DNA from: Campylobacter concisus
Lineage (GTDB): Bacteria > Campylobacterota > Campylobacteria > Campylobacterales > Campylobacteraceae
Assembly: GCF_001298465.1 (NCBI RefSeq)
Contig: NZ_CP012541.1
Location: forward strand, 248,001-312,000
DNA: 64,000 bases
Direction of reading: 5' to 3'
Part shown: piece after piece, positions 18,631-28,374 of the stretch
Layout of the letters: each line of letters starts with the position of its first letter
Position numbering within the stretch: position 1 is the stretch's first letter
Made by a program: the position numbers and the translations under genes
The notes under the pieces: model-generated
What the model was told of the DNA's origin: nothing
Databases searched by the model: none
Seen by the model: the letters and a program-made list of their open reading frames with translations, nothing else

Positions 18631-19839
18631 GTGTTTGATGAGATAAGATTTAATACAATTGAGCGTTTGCCAAACTACGTTTTTGCCGAAGTAAATGCTA
18701 TAAAAATGGCAGCACGCAGAGCTGGCGAGGACATCATCGACTTTTCTATGGGCAACCCAGAGGGCAGAACACCGCAACATATCGTCGATAAACTATGCGA
18801 AAGCGCGCAAAAAGACAAGACTCACGGCTACTCAGCCAGCGCTGGAATTTACAAGCTCCGCCTTGCCATTTGCAACTGGTATAAGCGCAAATACGGCGTA
18901 AATTTAGACCCAGAAACTGAAGCAGTTGCCACCATGGGTAGCAAAGAAGGTTTTGTGCATCTTGCTCAAGCCATAATAAACCCAGGCGACGTGGCTATCG
19001 TGCCTGATCCTGCATATTCGATACACACGCAGGCCTTTTTATTTGCTGGCGGAAGTGTCGCAAAGATGCCACTTCACTACAACGATAAATTTGAGCTAGA
19101 TGAGAATAAATTTTTTGAAAATTTGATCCAGACGATACATGCAAGCTCGCCAAAGCCAAAATATGTGGTTGTAAATTTCCCTCACAATCCAACGACCGTG
19201 ACCGTGCAAAAGAGCTTTTACGAGCGCCTTGTAAGCGTTGCAAAGCAAGAGAGATTTTACATCATCTCAGATATCGCCTACGCAGATCTTACATTTGATG
19301 GCTACAAAACGCCAAGCATTTTTGAAGTAGAAGGCGCAAAAGACGTCGCAGTCGAGTGCTACACCCTTTCAAAAAGCTATAACATGGCAGGCTGGAGAGT
19401 TGGCTTTATGTGCGGAAACAAGAGACTTTGCGCCGCACTTAAAAAGATAAAATCATGGGTTGACTACGGCATGTTTACGCCGATACAAGTCTCTGCCACA
19501 GTCGCGCTTGACGGCGATCAAAGCTGCGTTGAAGAGATACGCCAAATTTATGAAAAAAGAAGAGATGTGATGATAGAGGCCTTTGCTCAGGCTGGTTGGG
19601 AGCTTAAAAAGCCAAATGCTAGCATGTTTATCTGGGCGAAACTTCCACCAAAGGTTAGCCACTTAGGCAGCCTTGAGTTTTCAAAGCAGCTTCTTACAAA
19701 AGCCTCTGTCGCCGTTAGTCCGGGCATTGGTTTTGGCGAGGGCGGAAACGACTATGTGCGCTTAGCTCTTATCGAAAACGAAAATAGGATAAGGCAAGCA
19801 GCAAGAAATATAAAAAAATATTTGAAAGAATTTGAATGA
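18631..19839 (+). CDS. Class I/II aminotransferase (AlaC / LL-DAP aminotransferase-like)
   Basis: 402 aa PLP enzyme. Motifs: DFSMGNPEG, GSKEGFVHLA, PDPAYSIHTQAF, VVNFPHNPT, ISDIAYADL and the PLP lysine in LSKSYNMAGWRVGF. It starts with GTG at 18631 after AGGAG. This subfamily is annotated as alanine transaminase AlaC or LL-diaminopimelate aminotransferase; sequence alone does not choose. It overlaps hom by four bases, so a role in Asp-family amino acid metabolism is reasonable. Confidence 0.88.
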   Translation: MFDEIRFNTIERLPNYVFAEVNAIKMAARRAGEDIIDFSMGNPEGRTPQHIVDKLCESAQKDKTHGYSASAGIYKLRLAICNWYKRKYGVNLDPETEAVATMGSKEGFVHLAQAIINPGDVAIVPDPAYSIHTQAFLFAGGSVAKMPLHYNDKFELDENKFFENLIQTIHASSPKPKYVVVNFPHNPTTVTVQKSFYERLVSVAKQERFYIISDIAYADLTFDGYKTPSIFEVEGAKDVAVECYTLSKSYNMAGWRVGFMCGNKRLCAALKKIKSWVDYGMFTPIQVSATVALDGDQSCVEEIRQIYEKRRDVMIEAFAQAGWELKKPNASMFIWAKLPPKVSHLGSLEFSKQLLTKASVAVSPGIGFGEGGNDYVRLALIENENRIRQAARNIKKYLKEFE

Positions 19840-21098
19840 ATGTAGCGATATTAGGCGTTGGAACCGTTGGCGAGGCAGTTGCTAGAATTTTACTAAAAAA
19901 CAAAAAGCTAATCGCAGCAAGAAGTGGCGAGGAGATAGTGCCAGTCATCGGAGTGGTCAGAAATTTAAATAAAAAAAGAGATGCTGGCATCCCTTTGACT
20001 GACGATATAAATAGCGTTATAAATCGCGATGATATCGACGTTTTTGTCGAACTTATGGGTGGTGTGGAAGAGCCTTTTAGGGTTGTGAGTGAAATTTTAA
20101 AGCGAAAAAAAGCAGTCGTGACCGCAAACAAAGCACTTCTGGCCTATCACAGATATGCTTTGCAAAATTTAGCCAAAAACACGCCATTTGGTTTTGAAGC
20201 AAGCGTGGCTGGTGGCGTACCGATCATTAGAGCCTTAAGGGAAGGCTTAAGCGCAAACCATATCGTTAGTATAAATGGCATACTAAACGGAACTAGTAAC
20301 TTTATCCTAACCTCAATGATGGACGAGGGTTCAAATTTTAAAGACGCACTTAAAAAGGCGCAAGAGCTTGGGTATGCCGAGGCTGATCCAACATTTGATG
20401 TGGGTGGCTTTGATACGGCTCATAAGCTTCTTATACTGGCAAGCATCGCATACGGTGTACATGGCGATCCAGAGGATATCTTGATCGAAGGGATACAAGG
20501 TATTACACCAGAAGATATTTTTTTCGCAAAAGATTTCGAATACTCAATAAAACTTCTGGCCATCGCCAAAAAAAGCGAGGGTAAAATCGAACTACGCGTA
20601 CATCCAGCGCTTGTGCCACAAAATAAAATGATAGCAAAGGCAAGTGGCGTAACAAATGCGATCAGTGTCGTTGGCGAGGTCGTTGGCGAGACGATGTACT
20701 ATGGACCTGGAGCTGGTGGCGATGCAACGGCAAGCGCGGTGATCAGCGATCTTATCGACATCGCAAGAGATAGCAAATCGCCAATGCTAGGATATAAAGC
20801 ACCTTTTGAATTAAATACGCTTGAGCTACTTGACCGCGATAGGATAAAGACAAAGTATTACTTTAGATTAAAAGTCGAAGATAAAATGGGTGTGCTAGCA
20901 AAGATCACAAATTTAATGAGCGAAAATAACTTATCGATCGATAGCATACTTCAAAAACCAAAAGATGAGAGCGAATTTGCGGTATTGTTCTTTACGACAC
21001 ATACGAGTCTTGAGGCTGATGTAAGAAGGACAATTGAAATTTTAAAAGAGCAAGAGTATATAAAAGAAGAGCCATTTATGATGAGGATCGAGGAGTAG
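19836..21098 (+). CDS. hom: Homoserine dehydrogenase
   Basis: 420 aa. NADP-dependent reduction of aspartate semialdehyde to homoserine, the branch to threonine and methionine. The N-terminal Rossmann motif is GVGTVGEAVARIL; NKALLAYH, GGVPIIRALREGL, NGILNGTSNFIL and GADPTFDVGG-like (EADPTFDVGGFDTAHKL) mark the catalytic part. A C-terminal ACT domain (about residues 345-420) is the likely allosteric site for threonine. Start ATG overlaps the aminotransferase stop. Confidence 0.95.
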   Translation: MNVAILGVGTVGEAVARILLKNKKLIAARSGEEIVPVIGVVRNLNKKRDAGIPLTDDINSVINRDDIDVFVELMGGVEEPFRVVSEILKRKKAVVTANKALLAYHRYALQNLAKNTPFGFEASVAGGVPIIRALREGLSANHIVSINGILNGTSNFILTSMMDEGSNFKDALKKAQELGYAEADPTFDVGGFDTAHKLLILASIAYGVHGDPEDILIEGIQGITPEDIFFAKDFEYSIKLLAIAKKSEGKIELRVHPALVPQNKMIAKASGVTNAISVVGEVVGETMYYGPGAGGDATASAVISDLIDIARDSKSPMLGYKAPFELNTLELLDRDRIKTKYYFRLKVEDKMGVLAKITNLMSENNLSIDSILQKPKDESEFAVLFFTTHTSLEADVRRTIEILKEQEYIKEEPFMMRIEE

Positions 21099-21099
21099 C

Positions 21100-21441
21100 T
21101 TGGGGTTAAAAGAGTATCTCTTTGGCAAAAGCTCGGAAGATAGGGCGTGTAAATTTTTACAAAAGCTTGGTTTTGTCATTTTAGAGAGAAATTTTCACTC
21201 TAAATTTGGTGAGATAGACATCATTGCTCTAAGCAGTGATAAAATTTTACACTTTATAGAGGTAAAAGCGACTAGTAAAGAGTATGAGGCGGAGTATAGG
21301 CTAAATCAAGCAAAATACATGAAAATTTTAAAAACTATAAATTTTTATATGATGAAAAATGAGCCAAACAGAGATTTTCAGCTTGATCTGCTAGTTATAA
21401 AAAATAAAAATTTCGAGTTTATAGAAAATATTAGTTTATAA
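21100..21441 (+). CDS. YraN-family (UPF0102) nuclease-like protein
   Basis: 113 aa. The core SKFGEIDIIAL...HFIEVKATS has the spacing of a small Holliday-junction-resolvase-like nuclease fold (E, D and ExK). Start is TTG with GGAG upstream, one base after the hom stop. Biological role is unknown. Confidence 0.85.
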   Translation: MGLKEYLFGKSSEDRACKFLQKLGFVILERNFHSKFGEIDIIALSSDKILHFIEVKATSKEYEAEYRLNQAKYMKILKTINFYMMKNEPNRDFQLDLLVIKNKNFEFIENISL

Positions 21442-21480
21442 TAAAATTTATTATTTAGATAAAATTTAAATTTAATTTTG

Positions 21481-21486
21481 TATAAT
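21481..21486 (+). promoter_or_regulatory. -10 box for trxA
   Basis: TATAAT with TG at -15 (TTTTGTATAAT), 28 bases before the trxA start; AAGGAG is the ribosome binding site. Confidence 0.65.
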
Positions 21487-21513
21487 TGCCACATCTTAAA
21501 ATAAGGAGAAAAA

Positions 21514-21828
21514 ATGGGAAAATACATCGAACTTACAAAAGAGAATTTTGATGTTACAAAAGAAGGCGTTGCTTTAGTAGACTTTTGGGCTCCATGGTGC
21601 GGACCTTGCCGTATGCTAGCTCCAGTGATCGAAGAGCTTGCTGAAGACTTTGATGGCAAAGCAAAAATTTGCAAGGTAAATACTGACGAAGTGCAAGATC
21701 TTGCAGTTGAGTTTGGCATCAGATCGATCCCAACATTGCTATTTTTCAAAAATGGCGAGCTAGTTGAGCAAATGGTCGGTGCACAGTCAAAACAAGCCTT
21801 AGCTGACAAACTAAATTCGCTTCTTTAA
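21514..21828 (+). CDS. trxA: Thioredoxin
   Basis: 104 aa. Active site [16 protein letters not shown], the cis-Pro loop SIPTLLFF and GAQSKQAL. Reduces protein disulfides using electrons from TrxB, encoded two genes downstream. It has its own promoter. The next gene starts inside its stop (TAATG overlap). Confidence 0.97.
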   Translation: MGKYIELTKENFDVTKEGVALVDFWAPWCGPCRMLAPVIEELAEDFDGKAKICKVNTDEVQDLAVEFGIRSIPTLLFFKNGELVEQMVGAQSKQALADKLNSLL

Positions 21829-22274
21829 TGAGCGAAAAAAGAAGAGGAAGTCTACTTCCTCTTACATATATATTTGGTTCATTTTTTGGTGCAGCTATGA
21901 TAGCAGCTGCATTTGCGTATAGCAACTATCGTTTTTCACAATATAAATTTGTTGATTTTGCGAAGCTAGTTTTCTACGAAAAAAGCGAAATTTTTACTCC
22001 AAAAGAGCCAAAATACACGCTTTTAATCTTCAGCTCAAATCAATCAAAATTAGACGAAATTTTACCAATCAAAAATGAAACAGTTGTGGCAATTGATATC
22101 TTTCAAAAAAGATATGAGTCAAACTCAACACTAAAATATATAAGCTCAGATATTAATACGGTCTTGGAGCTGATGCGAAATTTGAGCATTACAAAGCTTC
22201 CAAGTAGTGTTGAGATAGTTCATCAAAGGGGTGAAATTTATAAACAAAATTCACCCATAAATGTTTTAGAATAA
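21828..22274 (+). CDS. Membrane-anchored, cysteine-free thioredoxin-fold-like protein
   Basis: 148 aa with one N-terminal helix (about residues 11-30) and a soluble domain. The soluble part can be laid over thioredoxin: KYTLLIFSSNQSKLDEILP where a CxxC would sit, and ITKLPSSVEIVHQRGEIYK where thioredoxin has its cis-Pro strand. There is no cysteine in the protein, so no redox activity is expected. It lies between trxA and trxB in one operon. The fold reading is my inference. Confidence 0.65.
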   Translation: MSEKRRGSLLPLTYIFGSFFGAAMIAAAFAYSNYRFSQYKFVDFAKLVFYEKSEIFTPKEPKYTLLIFSSNQSKLDEILPIKNETVVAIDIFQKRYESNSTLKYISSDINTVLELMRNLSITKLPSSVEIVHQRGEIYKQNSPINVLE

Positions 22275-22283
22275 AGGAAAATT

Positions 22284-23222
22284 ATGCTTGATTTAGCGAT
22301 CATCGGAGGCGGTCCAGCAGGACTAAGCGCCGGACTTTACGCCACTAGAGGTGGACTAAAAAATGTTGTAATGTTTGAAAAAGGCGAGCCTGGCGGTCAG
22401 ATCACCTCTAGCTCAGAGATAGAAAACTACCCAGGCCAAAAAGCCCCTGGCGAGAGCGGTTTTGACTTTATGAGCACTTGGTGGAAGCAGTGTAGTGCAT
22501 TTGGACTAGTTCATAAGTGGGCAAACGTCGTTGGTGTTAGAAAAAACAGCGACGGTAGCTTTGAAATTTTACTTGAGGGCGGTAAGAGCGAGCAGGCAAA
22601 GGCTGTCATCGTAGCAACTGGCTCAACTCCAAGACGTGCTGGCTTTAAGGGCGAGGATGAGTTCTTTGGCAAAGGTGTTAGCACATGCGCAACATGCGAT
22701 GGATTTTTTTACAAAAATAAAGAGGTAGCTGTTCTTGGCGGTGGCGACACAGCCGTTGAAGAGGCACTTTACCTAGCGAATATCTGCTCAAAAGTCTATC
22801 TAATCCATAGACGTGAAGAGTTTAGAGCGGCACCAACTACGGTTGAAAAAGCTAGAAAAAATGAAAAGATCGAGTTCATAACAAGTGCGACGATAAAAGA
22901 GGCACTTGGCGATAAAATGGGCCTAACAAAGATAGTGCTTGATACCAAAAATGGAGAGCGCGTGCTTGATGTGCCAGGAATTTTTACCTTTGTCGGACTA
23001 AATGTAAATAACGAAATTTTAAAAGATGAAAATGGCAAATTTATCTGCGATATGGCTGATGGCGGACAGGTTAAGACAAATCTTAAGATGCAAACTAGTC
23101 TAAATGGACTCTTTGTAGCAGGTGACATTAGAGAGGATGCTCCAAAGCAAGTCATCGTAGCCGCAGGTGATGGCGCGGTAGCTGCACTAAGCGCTATGAG
23201 CTACATAGAAAGCTTGCATTAA
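22284..23222 (+). CDS. trxB: Thioredoxin reductase
   Basis: 312 aa. FAD-binding [17 protein letters not shown], redox pair CATCDG, NADPH-binding [10 protein letters not shown] and the C-terminal [15 protein letters not shown] motif. AAGGAAAA before ATG. It closes the trx operon and is followed by a strong terminator. Confidence 0.96.
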   Translation: MLDLAIIGGGPAGLSAGLYATRGGLKNVVMFEKGEPGGQITSSSEIENYPGQKAPGESGFDFMSTWWKQCSAFGLVHKWANVVGVRKNSDGSFEILLEGGKSEQAKAVIVATGSTPRRAGFKGEDEFFGKGVSTCATCDGFFYKNKEVAVLGGGDTAVEEALYLANICSKVYLIHRREEFRAAPTTVEKARKNEKIEFITSATIKEALGDKMGLTKIVLDTKNGERVLDVPGIFTFVGLNVNNEILKDENGKFICDMADGGQVKTNLKMQTSLNGLFVAGDIREDAPKQVIVAAGDGAVAALSAMSYIESLH

Positions 23223-23227
23223 TACTC

Positions 23228-23257
23228 AAATTTAGCCAATTTTTTGGCTAAATTTTT
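23228..23257 (+). terminator. Intrinsic terminator after trxB
   Basis: A perfect 12-bp stem (23228-23239 with 23244-23255), a T4 loop and following Ts. Confidence 0.9.
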
Positions 23258-23320
23258 CTTCTTTTTTTCTATCAAATTTTTGATTTTATACGTATTTTTA
23301 AAGCCTATTTGTAATCTATC

Positions 23321-23326
23321 TATAAT
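23321..23326 (+). promoter_or_regulatory. -10 box for dapB
   Basis: TATAAT 43 bases before the TTG start; AAAGGA lies just upstream of the start. Confidence 0.5.
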
Positions 23327-23368
23327 AAATTTTATGTTAAATTTCAACCAAAAATCAAAGGATAAATT

Positions 23369-24139
23369 TTGGTAGAAATAGGCCTTTATGGTGCTAGTGG
23401 AAAGATGGCTCAAAGTATCATTTCTTGTTTAAAAGATGAAAAAGATGCCACTTTAAGCATCGCTTTTAGCCAAAAAAATCAGGTTGAAAATTTAAGTAAC
23501 GAACTTTTGACAAATGACTTTGCTAAATTTTTTGAAGCATGCGATGTGATAATCGACTTTAGCCAAAAAGAGGCTACAGTAGCATTGCTAAACTACGCTA
23601 GAACCAATCCAAAACCACTAGTTATCGGTACGACGGGACTAAATGACGAAGATAAAAATTTACTCCACCTAGCATCTGGAACTATGCCTATTCTTTACGC
23701 AACAAATATGAGTTTGGGCGTAGCTGTACTAAACCGCCTTGCAAGGATCGCTTCAAAAACATTAAGAGAATTTGACATAGAGATAGTAGAGCAACACCAT
23801 AGGCACAAAAAGGACGCTCCAAGCGGCACTGCGATGACCTTGGCTGGCTGCGTGGCTGAGGCTAGGGATCTAAATTTAAAAGATGTTTTAGTCACTGGTA
23901 GAGCTGGCATGGTGGGCGAAAGAAGCAAGGACGAGATCGCAGTTATGGCACTTCGTGGTGGAGATGTGGTCGGTCGCCACACGGTTGGCTTTTATAATGA
24001 CGGCGAGTTTATCGAGCTAAATCACACTGCAACGAGTAGGGCAACCTTTTCAAAAGGTGCGATCAGGGCTGCCATTTGGTTAAAAGATCAAAATAGTGGC
24101 CTTTACTCGATAGACGATAGTTTAGGGCTTAATGATTAA
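23369..24139 (+). CDS. dapB: 4-hydroxy-tetrahydrodipicolinate reductase
   Basis: 256 aa. Lysine and meso-DAP synthesis. [13 protein letters not shown] is the NAD(P)-binding loop; [18 protein letters not shown] carries the catalytic His pair and Lys; VIGTTGL is also present. Start is TTG at 23369 with GGAT upstream. The next gene overlaps the end by eight bases. Confidence 0.95.
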   Translation: MVEIGLYGASGKMAQSIISCLKDEKDATLSIAFSQKNQVENLSNELLTNDFAKFFEACDVIIDFSQKEATVALLNYARTNPKPLVIGTTGLNDEDKNLLHLASGTMPILYATNMSLGVAVLNRLARIASKTLREFDIEIVEQHHRHKKDAPSGTAMTLAGCVAEARDLNLKDVLVTGRAGMVGERSKDEIAVMALRGGDVVGRHTVGFYNDGEFIELNHTATSRATFSKGAIRAAIWLKDQNSGLYSIDDSLGLND

Positions 24140-24440
24140 ATTTGAGCTTGATGATGTAGAGAGCTATAAGCTAGAATTTGGTGATAAATTCTATCTGCCT
24201 GAGCGTGAAAAGCGTCAAAATTTAAGAACTGGCGATATAGTAAAGCTTATATTTAGATTTGAAGATGATGAGTTTGCTCAGGTTGAGCGTATGTGGGTGG
24301 TCGTTAGCGAGACAAATAACGGCAAATTTACCGGCATTTTAGACAATGAGCCATTTACAAAAGGCTGTTTAAATGCTGGCGATGAGATCAAGTTTAACTA
24401 CAAAAATGTTCTTGAAATTTACAAAGATGATGAAAACTAA
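24132..24440 (+). CDS. DUF2314-like hypothetical protein
   Basis: 102 aa. The stretch [20 protein letters not shown] with NEPF and GDEIKF resembles the DUF2314 family core (RMWV.V ... G.L.N.P ... GD.V). It overlaps dapB and precedes purF by nine bases, so it is part of that operon. Function unknown. Confidence 0.65.
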   Translation: MIKFELDDVESYKLEFGDKFYLPEREKRQNLRTGDIVKLIFRFEDDEFAQVERMWVVVSETNNGKFTGILDNEPFTKGCLNAGDEIKFNYKNVLEIYKDDEN

Positions 24441-24449
24441 AGGAAAAAA

Positions 24450-25787
24450 ATGTGTGCAATAGTTGGTATTATAAATTCTAAAGATGCAGCAAAAACTGCG
24501 TATTATGCGTTATTTTCTATGCAGCATCGTGGCCAAGAGGCAAGCGGCATTAGCATTTGTGATGATGGAGAAATTTCTACTCACAAGGGTAATGGCCTAG
24601 TTACAGAGGTCTTTAATGAAGAAATTTTAAGATCGCTAAAAGGTGATATGGCTATTGGTCACAACCGATATGCAACTGCTGGTAAAAACTCGGGTCGTGA
24701 TGCTCAGCCAATAGCCGCTAATTACTCTTTGGGACAAATTTCAATCGTCCATAATGGAAATTTGGTAAATAAAGATGAGGTTAGAGATGAGCTTATTAAG
24801 GATGGTGCGATATTTCAGACAAATATGGATACTGAAAACATCATCCATCTAATCGCAAGAAACCATAGCGAACACTTGCAGGACCGTATTATTGCAGCAC
24901 TTGACAAGATAAAAGGTGCTTATTGTCTACTCATCCAGTCACGCCATAAAACCTTTGCCATAAGAGATCGCTGGGGTGTTAGGCCACTAAGTCTTGGCAA
25001 GCTAAAAGATGGTGGATATATCGTAGCTAGCGAGACTTGCGCTTTTGATCTTGTGGGGGCTAGCTTTATAAGAGATATCAGGCCTGGCGAGATGATAGTT
25101 TTTGAACATGGAAAAAGTGAGTTTCAAAGCATTCAAATTTATGAGCCAGATCCTAGAATTTGTGCATTTGAATATATCTATTTCGCACGCCCAGATAGCG
25201 TGATAGAAGGTAAAAGTGTTTATGAAGTTAGAAAAAAAATGGGTGAAGTACTAGCTAAAAAGAGCAAAATTAAAGCAGATTTCGTCGTACCTGTACCAGA
25301 TAGTGGAGTGCCAGCAGCACTTGGGTATGCAAATGAGAGCAAGATCCCATTTGAGCTAGCTATCACTAGAAACCACTATGTGGGTAGAACCTTTATCGAG
25401 CCAAGCCAAGAGATGAGGAATTTAAAAGTCAAGCTAAAACTTAACCCGATGTCATCGGTTCTAAAAGGTAAAAGTATCGTTGTTATCGATGATAGTATCG
25501 TTCGCGGTACCACTTCAAAAAAGGTGGTTGATCTTTTAAGACATGCGGGCGCTAAAGAGATTCATTTTAGAGTTGCATGCCCTGAGCTTAAATACCCAGA
25601 GCGATACGGTATCGATACGCCAAGCTTTGAAGAGTTAATAAGCTCTAAAAAAAATGCAGAGGAAGTAAGAGAATATATCGGTGCAGATAGCTTAGAATTT
25701 TTAAGCATAGATGAACTTAAAGAAAGTATCGGCAATGAGCGAAGATATTCGCTTGTAAGCTTTGATGGTGACTATTTCATAAAGTGA
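24450..25787 (+). CDS. purF: Amidophosphoribosyltransferase
   Basis: 445 aa. First committed step of purine synthesis. Met is directly followed by the catalytic Cys (MCAIVGI), so no propeptide is needed beyond Met removal. HRGQEASGI, GHNRYATAG and the PRPP loop VVIDDSIVRGTTSKK are clear. AAAGGAAAA precedes ATG. The next gene overlaps the stop (GTGA). Confidence 0.97.
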   Translation: MCAIVGIINSKDAAKTAYYALFSMQHRGQEASGISICDDGEISTHKGNGLVTEVFNEEILRSLKGDMAIGHNRYATAGKNSGRDAQPIAANYSLGQISIVHNGNLVNKDEVRDELIKDGAIFQTNMDTENIIHLIARNHSEHLQDRIIAALDKIKGAYCLLIQSRHKTFAIRDRWGVRPLSLGKLKDGGYIVASETCAFDLVGASFIRDIRPGEMIVFEHGKSEFQSIQIYEPDPRICAFEYIYFARPDSVIEGKSVYEVRKKMGEVLAKKSKIKADFVVPVPDSGVPAALGYANESKIPFELAITRNHYVGRTFIEPSQEMRNLKVKLKLNPMSSVLKGKSIVVIDDSIVRGTTSKKVVDLLRHAGAKEIHFRVACPELKYPERYGIDTPSFEELISSKKNAEEVREYIGADSLEFLSIDELKESIGNERRYSLVSFDGDYFIK

Positions 25788-26446
25788 AAAATTTAGCTAT
25801 TTTTTTACTTGTTGCACTATTTTTTAGTGGTTGCTCACAAAAGAATCCAAGCAAAAAAGATGAAATTTCTATTTACGTAAACTACTATGAGATAAATGGC
25901 ACAAAACAGCAGCTACAAATAAAAACTGCTCAAAATTTTATAGAACAAAATGCTAGTGTGCCATTTTTTGGTGTGGTCAATTTTTTAGCAGAAGATAAAA
26001 TTTTAAATGCTTATTCGCTTGCAAAAGGTATTATAAACGTACTTGAAGTAAATAATAGCTCTATAAATTTAAATAAATCAAGTGATATATTAGCTTTAAA
26101 AAAAGCTAATGATATAAAATTTTATGAGATAAGGCCTGATGTGATTGAGAGTGTTAAATTTAGCTCACAAAATAGTGTTTGTGGCGATTTTTTGTTACAA
26201 AAGCCAGTACATGTAAATGTAGCAACAAACTACTATTTAAGAGATGATAGTTTTTTTGCAAGCTTAATAGAGGCAAATTTCTTTTATAAAAAAGGTGCAA
26301 AGATCCTAAAAAAAGAGTTTGTTTATAATATAGCTGAGGCTAAAACCCTAAAAGAAGCAAAAGAATTTACGCAAAAGACAAAGCAACTTTTCTTAAATGA
26401 CCTACAAAAATTGGGAAGACTACTTGATATACTTTGTACTTTTTAA
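25784..26446 (+). CDS. Putative lipoprotein
   Basis: 220 aa. Starts with GTG at 25784 overlapping the purF stop. The signal peptide with lipobox FFSGC (Cys at about residue 17) marks a lipoprotein. The body has no domain I recognise; one more pair of Cys occurs (CGDF and the C-terminal ILCTF). It ends the operon, and a 120-base spacer with no obvious hairpin separates it from the convergent gene. Confidence 0.75.
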   Translation: MKNLAIFLLVALFFSGCSQKNPSKKDEISIYVNYYEINGTKQQLQIKTAQNFIEQNASVPFFGVVNFLAEDKILNAYSLAKGIINVLEVNNSSINLNKSSDILALKKANDIKFYEIRPDVIESVKFSSQNSVCGDFLLQKPVHVNVATNYYLRDDSFFASLIEANFFYKKGAKILKKEFVYNIAEAKTLKEAKEFTQKTKQLFLNDLQKLGRLLDILCTF

Positions 26447-26566
26447 ATCTTTAATTTAAAAATTTGTGTTTATTGCAGATACTAAAAATATAAAATTTAC
26501 TCTAAAAGCAAACTAAGACTTAGCGTTTTATCCTATGAAATTTGTAAAAATTTGCTTTAAATTTGA

Positions 26567-27118
26567 TTAGTAGCAATTTAGTTTTGTGATATTCATGCCA
26601 TTTTTAAAGTAAGGCGGATATGGCATATATACGGTAAATGGTATGCTTTTTTGCTTTGGTAAATTTTTGGCTACATCAAATTTATATTCAACTGTATTTG
26701 GCCTCTCGTCCTTATCTGTGCCAAGAATCCATGAGAAAAATGAAAGCCCGCTTGGCTTAAAAAATGCTTCACCGCCAAGGTCATTTTTATTTAGTGGTTG
26801 ATTGATTAGTTTGACTGTCAGCGTGCAGCTGCTAATTGTAAATTTACCAATATTTCTCACTTGCCCCTTAAAAACGATACTCTCGTTTCGCAAAATTCGC
26901 TCACTTTTTACATTTTCGAGCATACCTTTTTTTGTATATTTATCAAGCACTAGCATCAAAAAAACAGCAAGTGTGGTTGAGACTAGAATGTTTGTAAAAA
27001 ATAGTGATAAAAATAACTTTCGCTCAGCTCTAAGCGACAACACAAGAAACAAAATAGAAAGCAGAGTAATCGCAAAAAGAACGATAATATGAACGATCGT
27101 AAAATATGCTGAGCTCAT
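26567..27118 (-). CDS. DUF2393-like membrane protein, downstream copy
   Basis: 183 aa from the ATG at 27118, which overlaps the stop of the upstream gene (ATGA). Two N-terminal membrane helices (about residues 8-28 and 35-56) are followed by a beta-sandwich-like periplasmic domain (FKGQVRNIGKFTISSCTLTV) ending in the strongly basic-to-Cys tail KLNCY. It looks paralogous to the neighbour at 27118..27648. Family assignment is by layout. Confidence 0.7.
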   Translation of the reverse strand: MSSAYFTIVHIIVLFAITLLSILFLVLSLRAERKLFLSLFFTNILVSTTLAVFLMLVLDKYTKKGMLENVKSERILRNESIVFKGQVRNIGKFTISSCTLTVKLINQPLNKNDLGGEAFFKPSGLSFFSWILGTDKDERPNTVEYKFDVAKNLPKQKSIPFTVYMPYPPYFKNGMNITKLNCY

Positions 27119-27648
27119 CAAAAACACTCCACTTTTTTAGAGATATTGTAGTCTATAAATGCGAAATCATTGACAAATTCTTTAACTTCAATGCTTTGTT
27201 TTGGTAAAAATTCCTCGTTTAAGATGATTCTTTTTCTAGCAAATGGATTAAGTGAGTTAAAAAAATCTTTCGTATTTTGTCTTGAGCTTAGATAGAAGTC
27301 AAGTTCGATTTTACAGATACTAAGTGCATTATTTGAATTATTTGTAATATTAAAATCAACCATTAATGCATCGACATATTGAAGCTGTTTGGTGGTTATT
27401 TTGCTTATGCTAACTGGCCTTAAATTTTCATTTATATATTTGTTTGCGTAGTAATTACCTACAAAAAGTCCGAAAAAAGCAGCTAGAATAAATAAAAATC
27501 CTATCTGCCACCACGACTTTATCACGATAAAAATTCCTAAAAGCACAATTAGTATAAATGCTAAAAATATCCAGCCATAGGTTAGAAAATCAATGAGCTT
27601 TGCATTTTGCAATACAAAAAGCAAGTTGTGCTTAATGCTATTTAACAT
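27118..27648 (-). CDS. DUF2393-like membrane protein, upstream copy
   Basis: 176 aa. I chose the ATG at 27648, eleven bases inside the end of hisIE; a TTG at 27669 is a weaker choice. Two hydrophobic helices (about residues 21-43 and 47-64) and a periplasmic beta-rich domain with NITNNSNNALSICKIELDF, ending KVECF. The same plan as the next gene, including the terminal Cys, supports an old duplication. Confidence 0.7.
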   Translation of the reverse strand: MLNSIKHNLLFVLQNAKLIDFLTYGWIFLAFILIVLLGIFIVIKSWWQIGFLFILAAFFGLFVGNYYANKYINENLRPVSISKITTKQLQYVDALMVDFNITNNSNNALSICKIELDFYLSSRQNTKDFFNSLNPFARKRIILNEEFLPKQSIEVKEFVNDFAFIDYNISKKVECF

Positions 27649-28372
27649 CTCGCGATCTTTTCTCTTCAATGCCGCTCATGCCAAAACGCCTTGCAAGTTC
27701 GTTTTTTACAGCATCTGGATGGATATTATGGGCTGAAAGTGCTACAAGTGCATGAAAGCAAAGATCGGCTGCTTCATAGATCAGATCATCTTTTGCTTTT
27801 TGCTCATTTTGCTTTGAGTTTTCTGCGAAACTAAGATCCTTTGCGGCCATTATAAATTCGCCAGCCTCTTCGCCAACTTTCTTTAAAATTTGATTTTCGC
27901 CTTTTTTAAAAAGACTTGCCACATATGAAGTCTCAGGGTTAGCATTTAGCTTTCTATCTTCTATCACATGGTAAAGCTCGTCAAGTACACCATAATTTAT
28001 TTTTTTGACTTCAGTTTTTGTATCTAAAATTTTGCCGTCATGCAAATTTATCTCATTAAAAAAGCATGACCTTGCTCCAGTGTGACAAGCAGCGCCTCCG
28101 TTTTGAATCACCTTTAAAAGCAAAGTATCGTTATCGCAGTCTAAAAAAGCAGCCTTTATCTCCTGAGTGTTGCCACTTTCTTCGCCTTTTTTCCAAATTC
28201 TATTTTTAGTACGTGAAAAGTAGTGAGCGTAACGGCTAGATAGACTTAAATTTAATGCTTCTTCGTTCATGTAAGCAAGCATTAAAACTTCGTTTGTGGC
28301 ATGATCGCAAACCACTACTGGGAGCAATCCGCCAACTTTTTGCCAGTCTATACTTTTTGTTACGCTATTCAT
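27638..28372 (-). CDS. hisI: Bifunctional HisIE (PR-AMP cyclohydrolase / PR-ATP pyrophosphatase)
   Basis: 244 aa. Steps two and three of histidine synthesis in one protein. The N-terminal HisI half has MLAYMNEEALNLSL, FLDCDNDTLLLK and CHTGARSCFF (zinc cysteines); the C-terminal HisE half has KVGEEAGEFIMAAKD and DLIYEAADLCFHAL. Start is two bases from the stop of the SPFH gene. No other his gene is nearby; it sits inside an envelope gene cluster. Confidence 0.95.
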   Translation of the reverse strand: MNSVTKSIDWQKVGGLLPVVVCDHATNEVLMLAYMNEEALNLSLSSRYAHYFSRTKNRIWKKGEESGNTQEIKAAFLDCDNDTLLLKVIQNGGAACHTGARSCFFNEINLHDGKILDTKTEVKKINYGVLDELYHVIEDRKLNANPETSYVASLFKKGENQILKKVGEEAGEFIMAAKDLSFAENSKQNEQKAKDDLIYEAADLCFHALVALSAHNIHPDAVKNELARRFGMSGIEEKRSRDVK

Positions 28373-28374
28373 TT

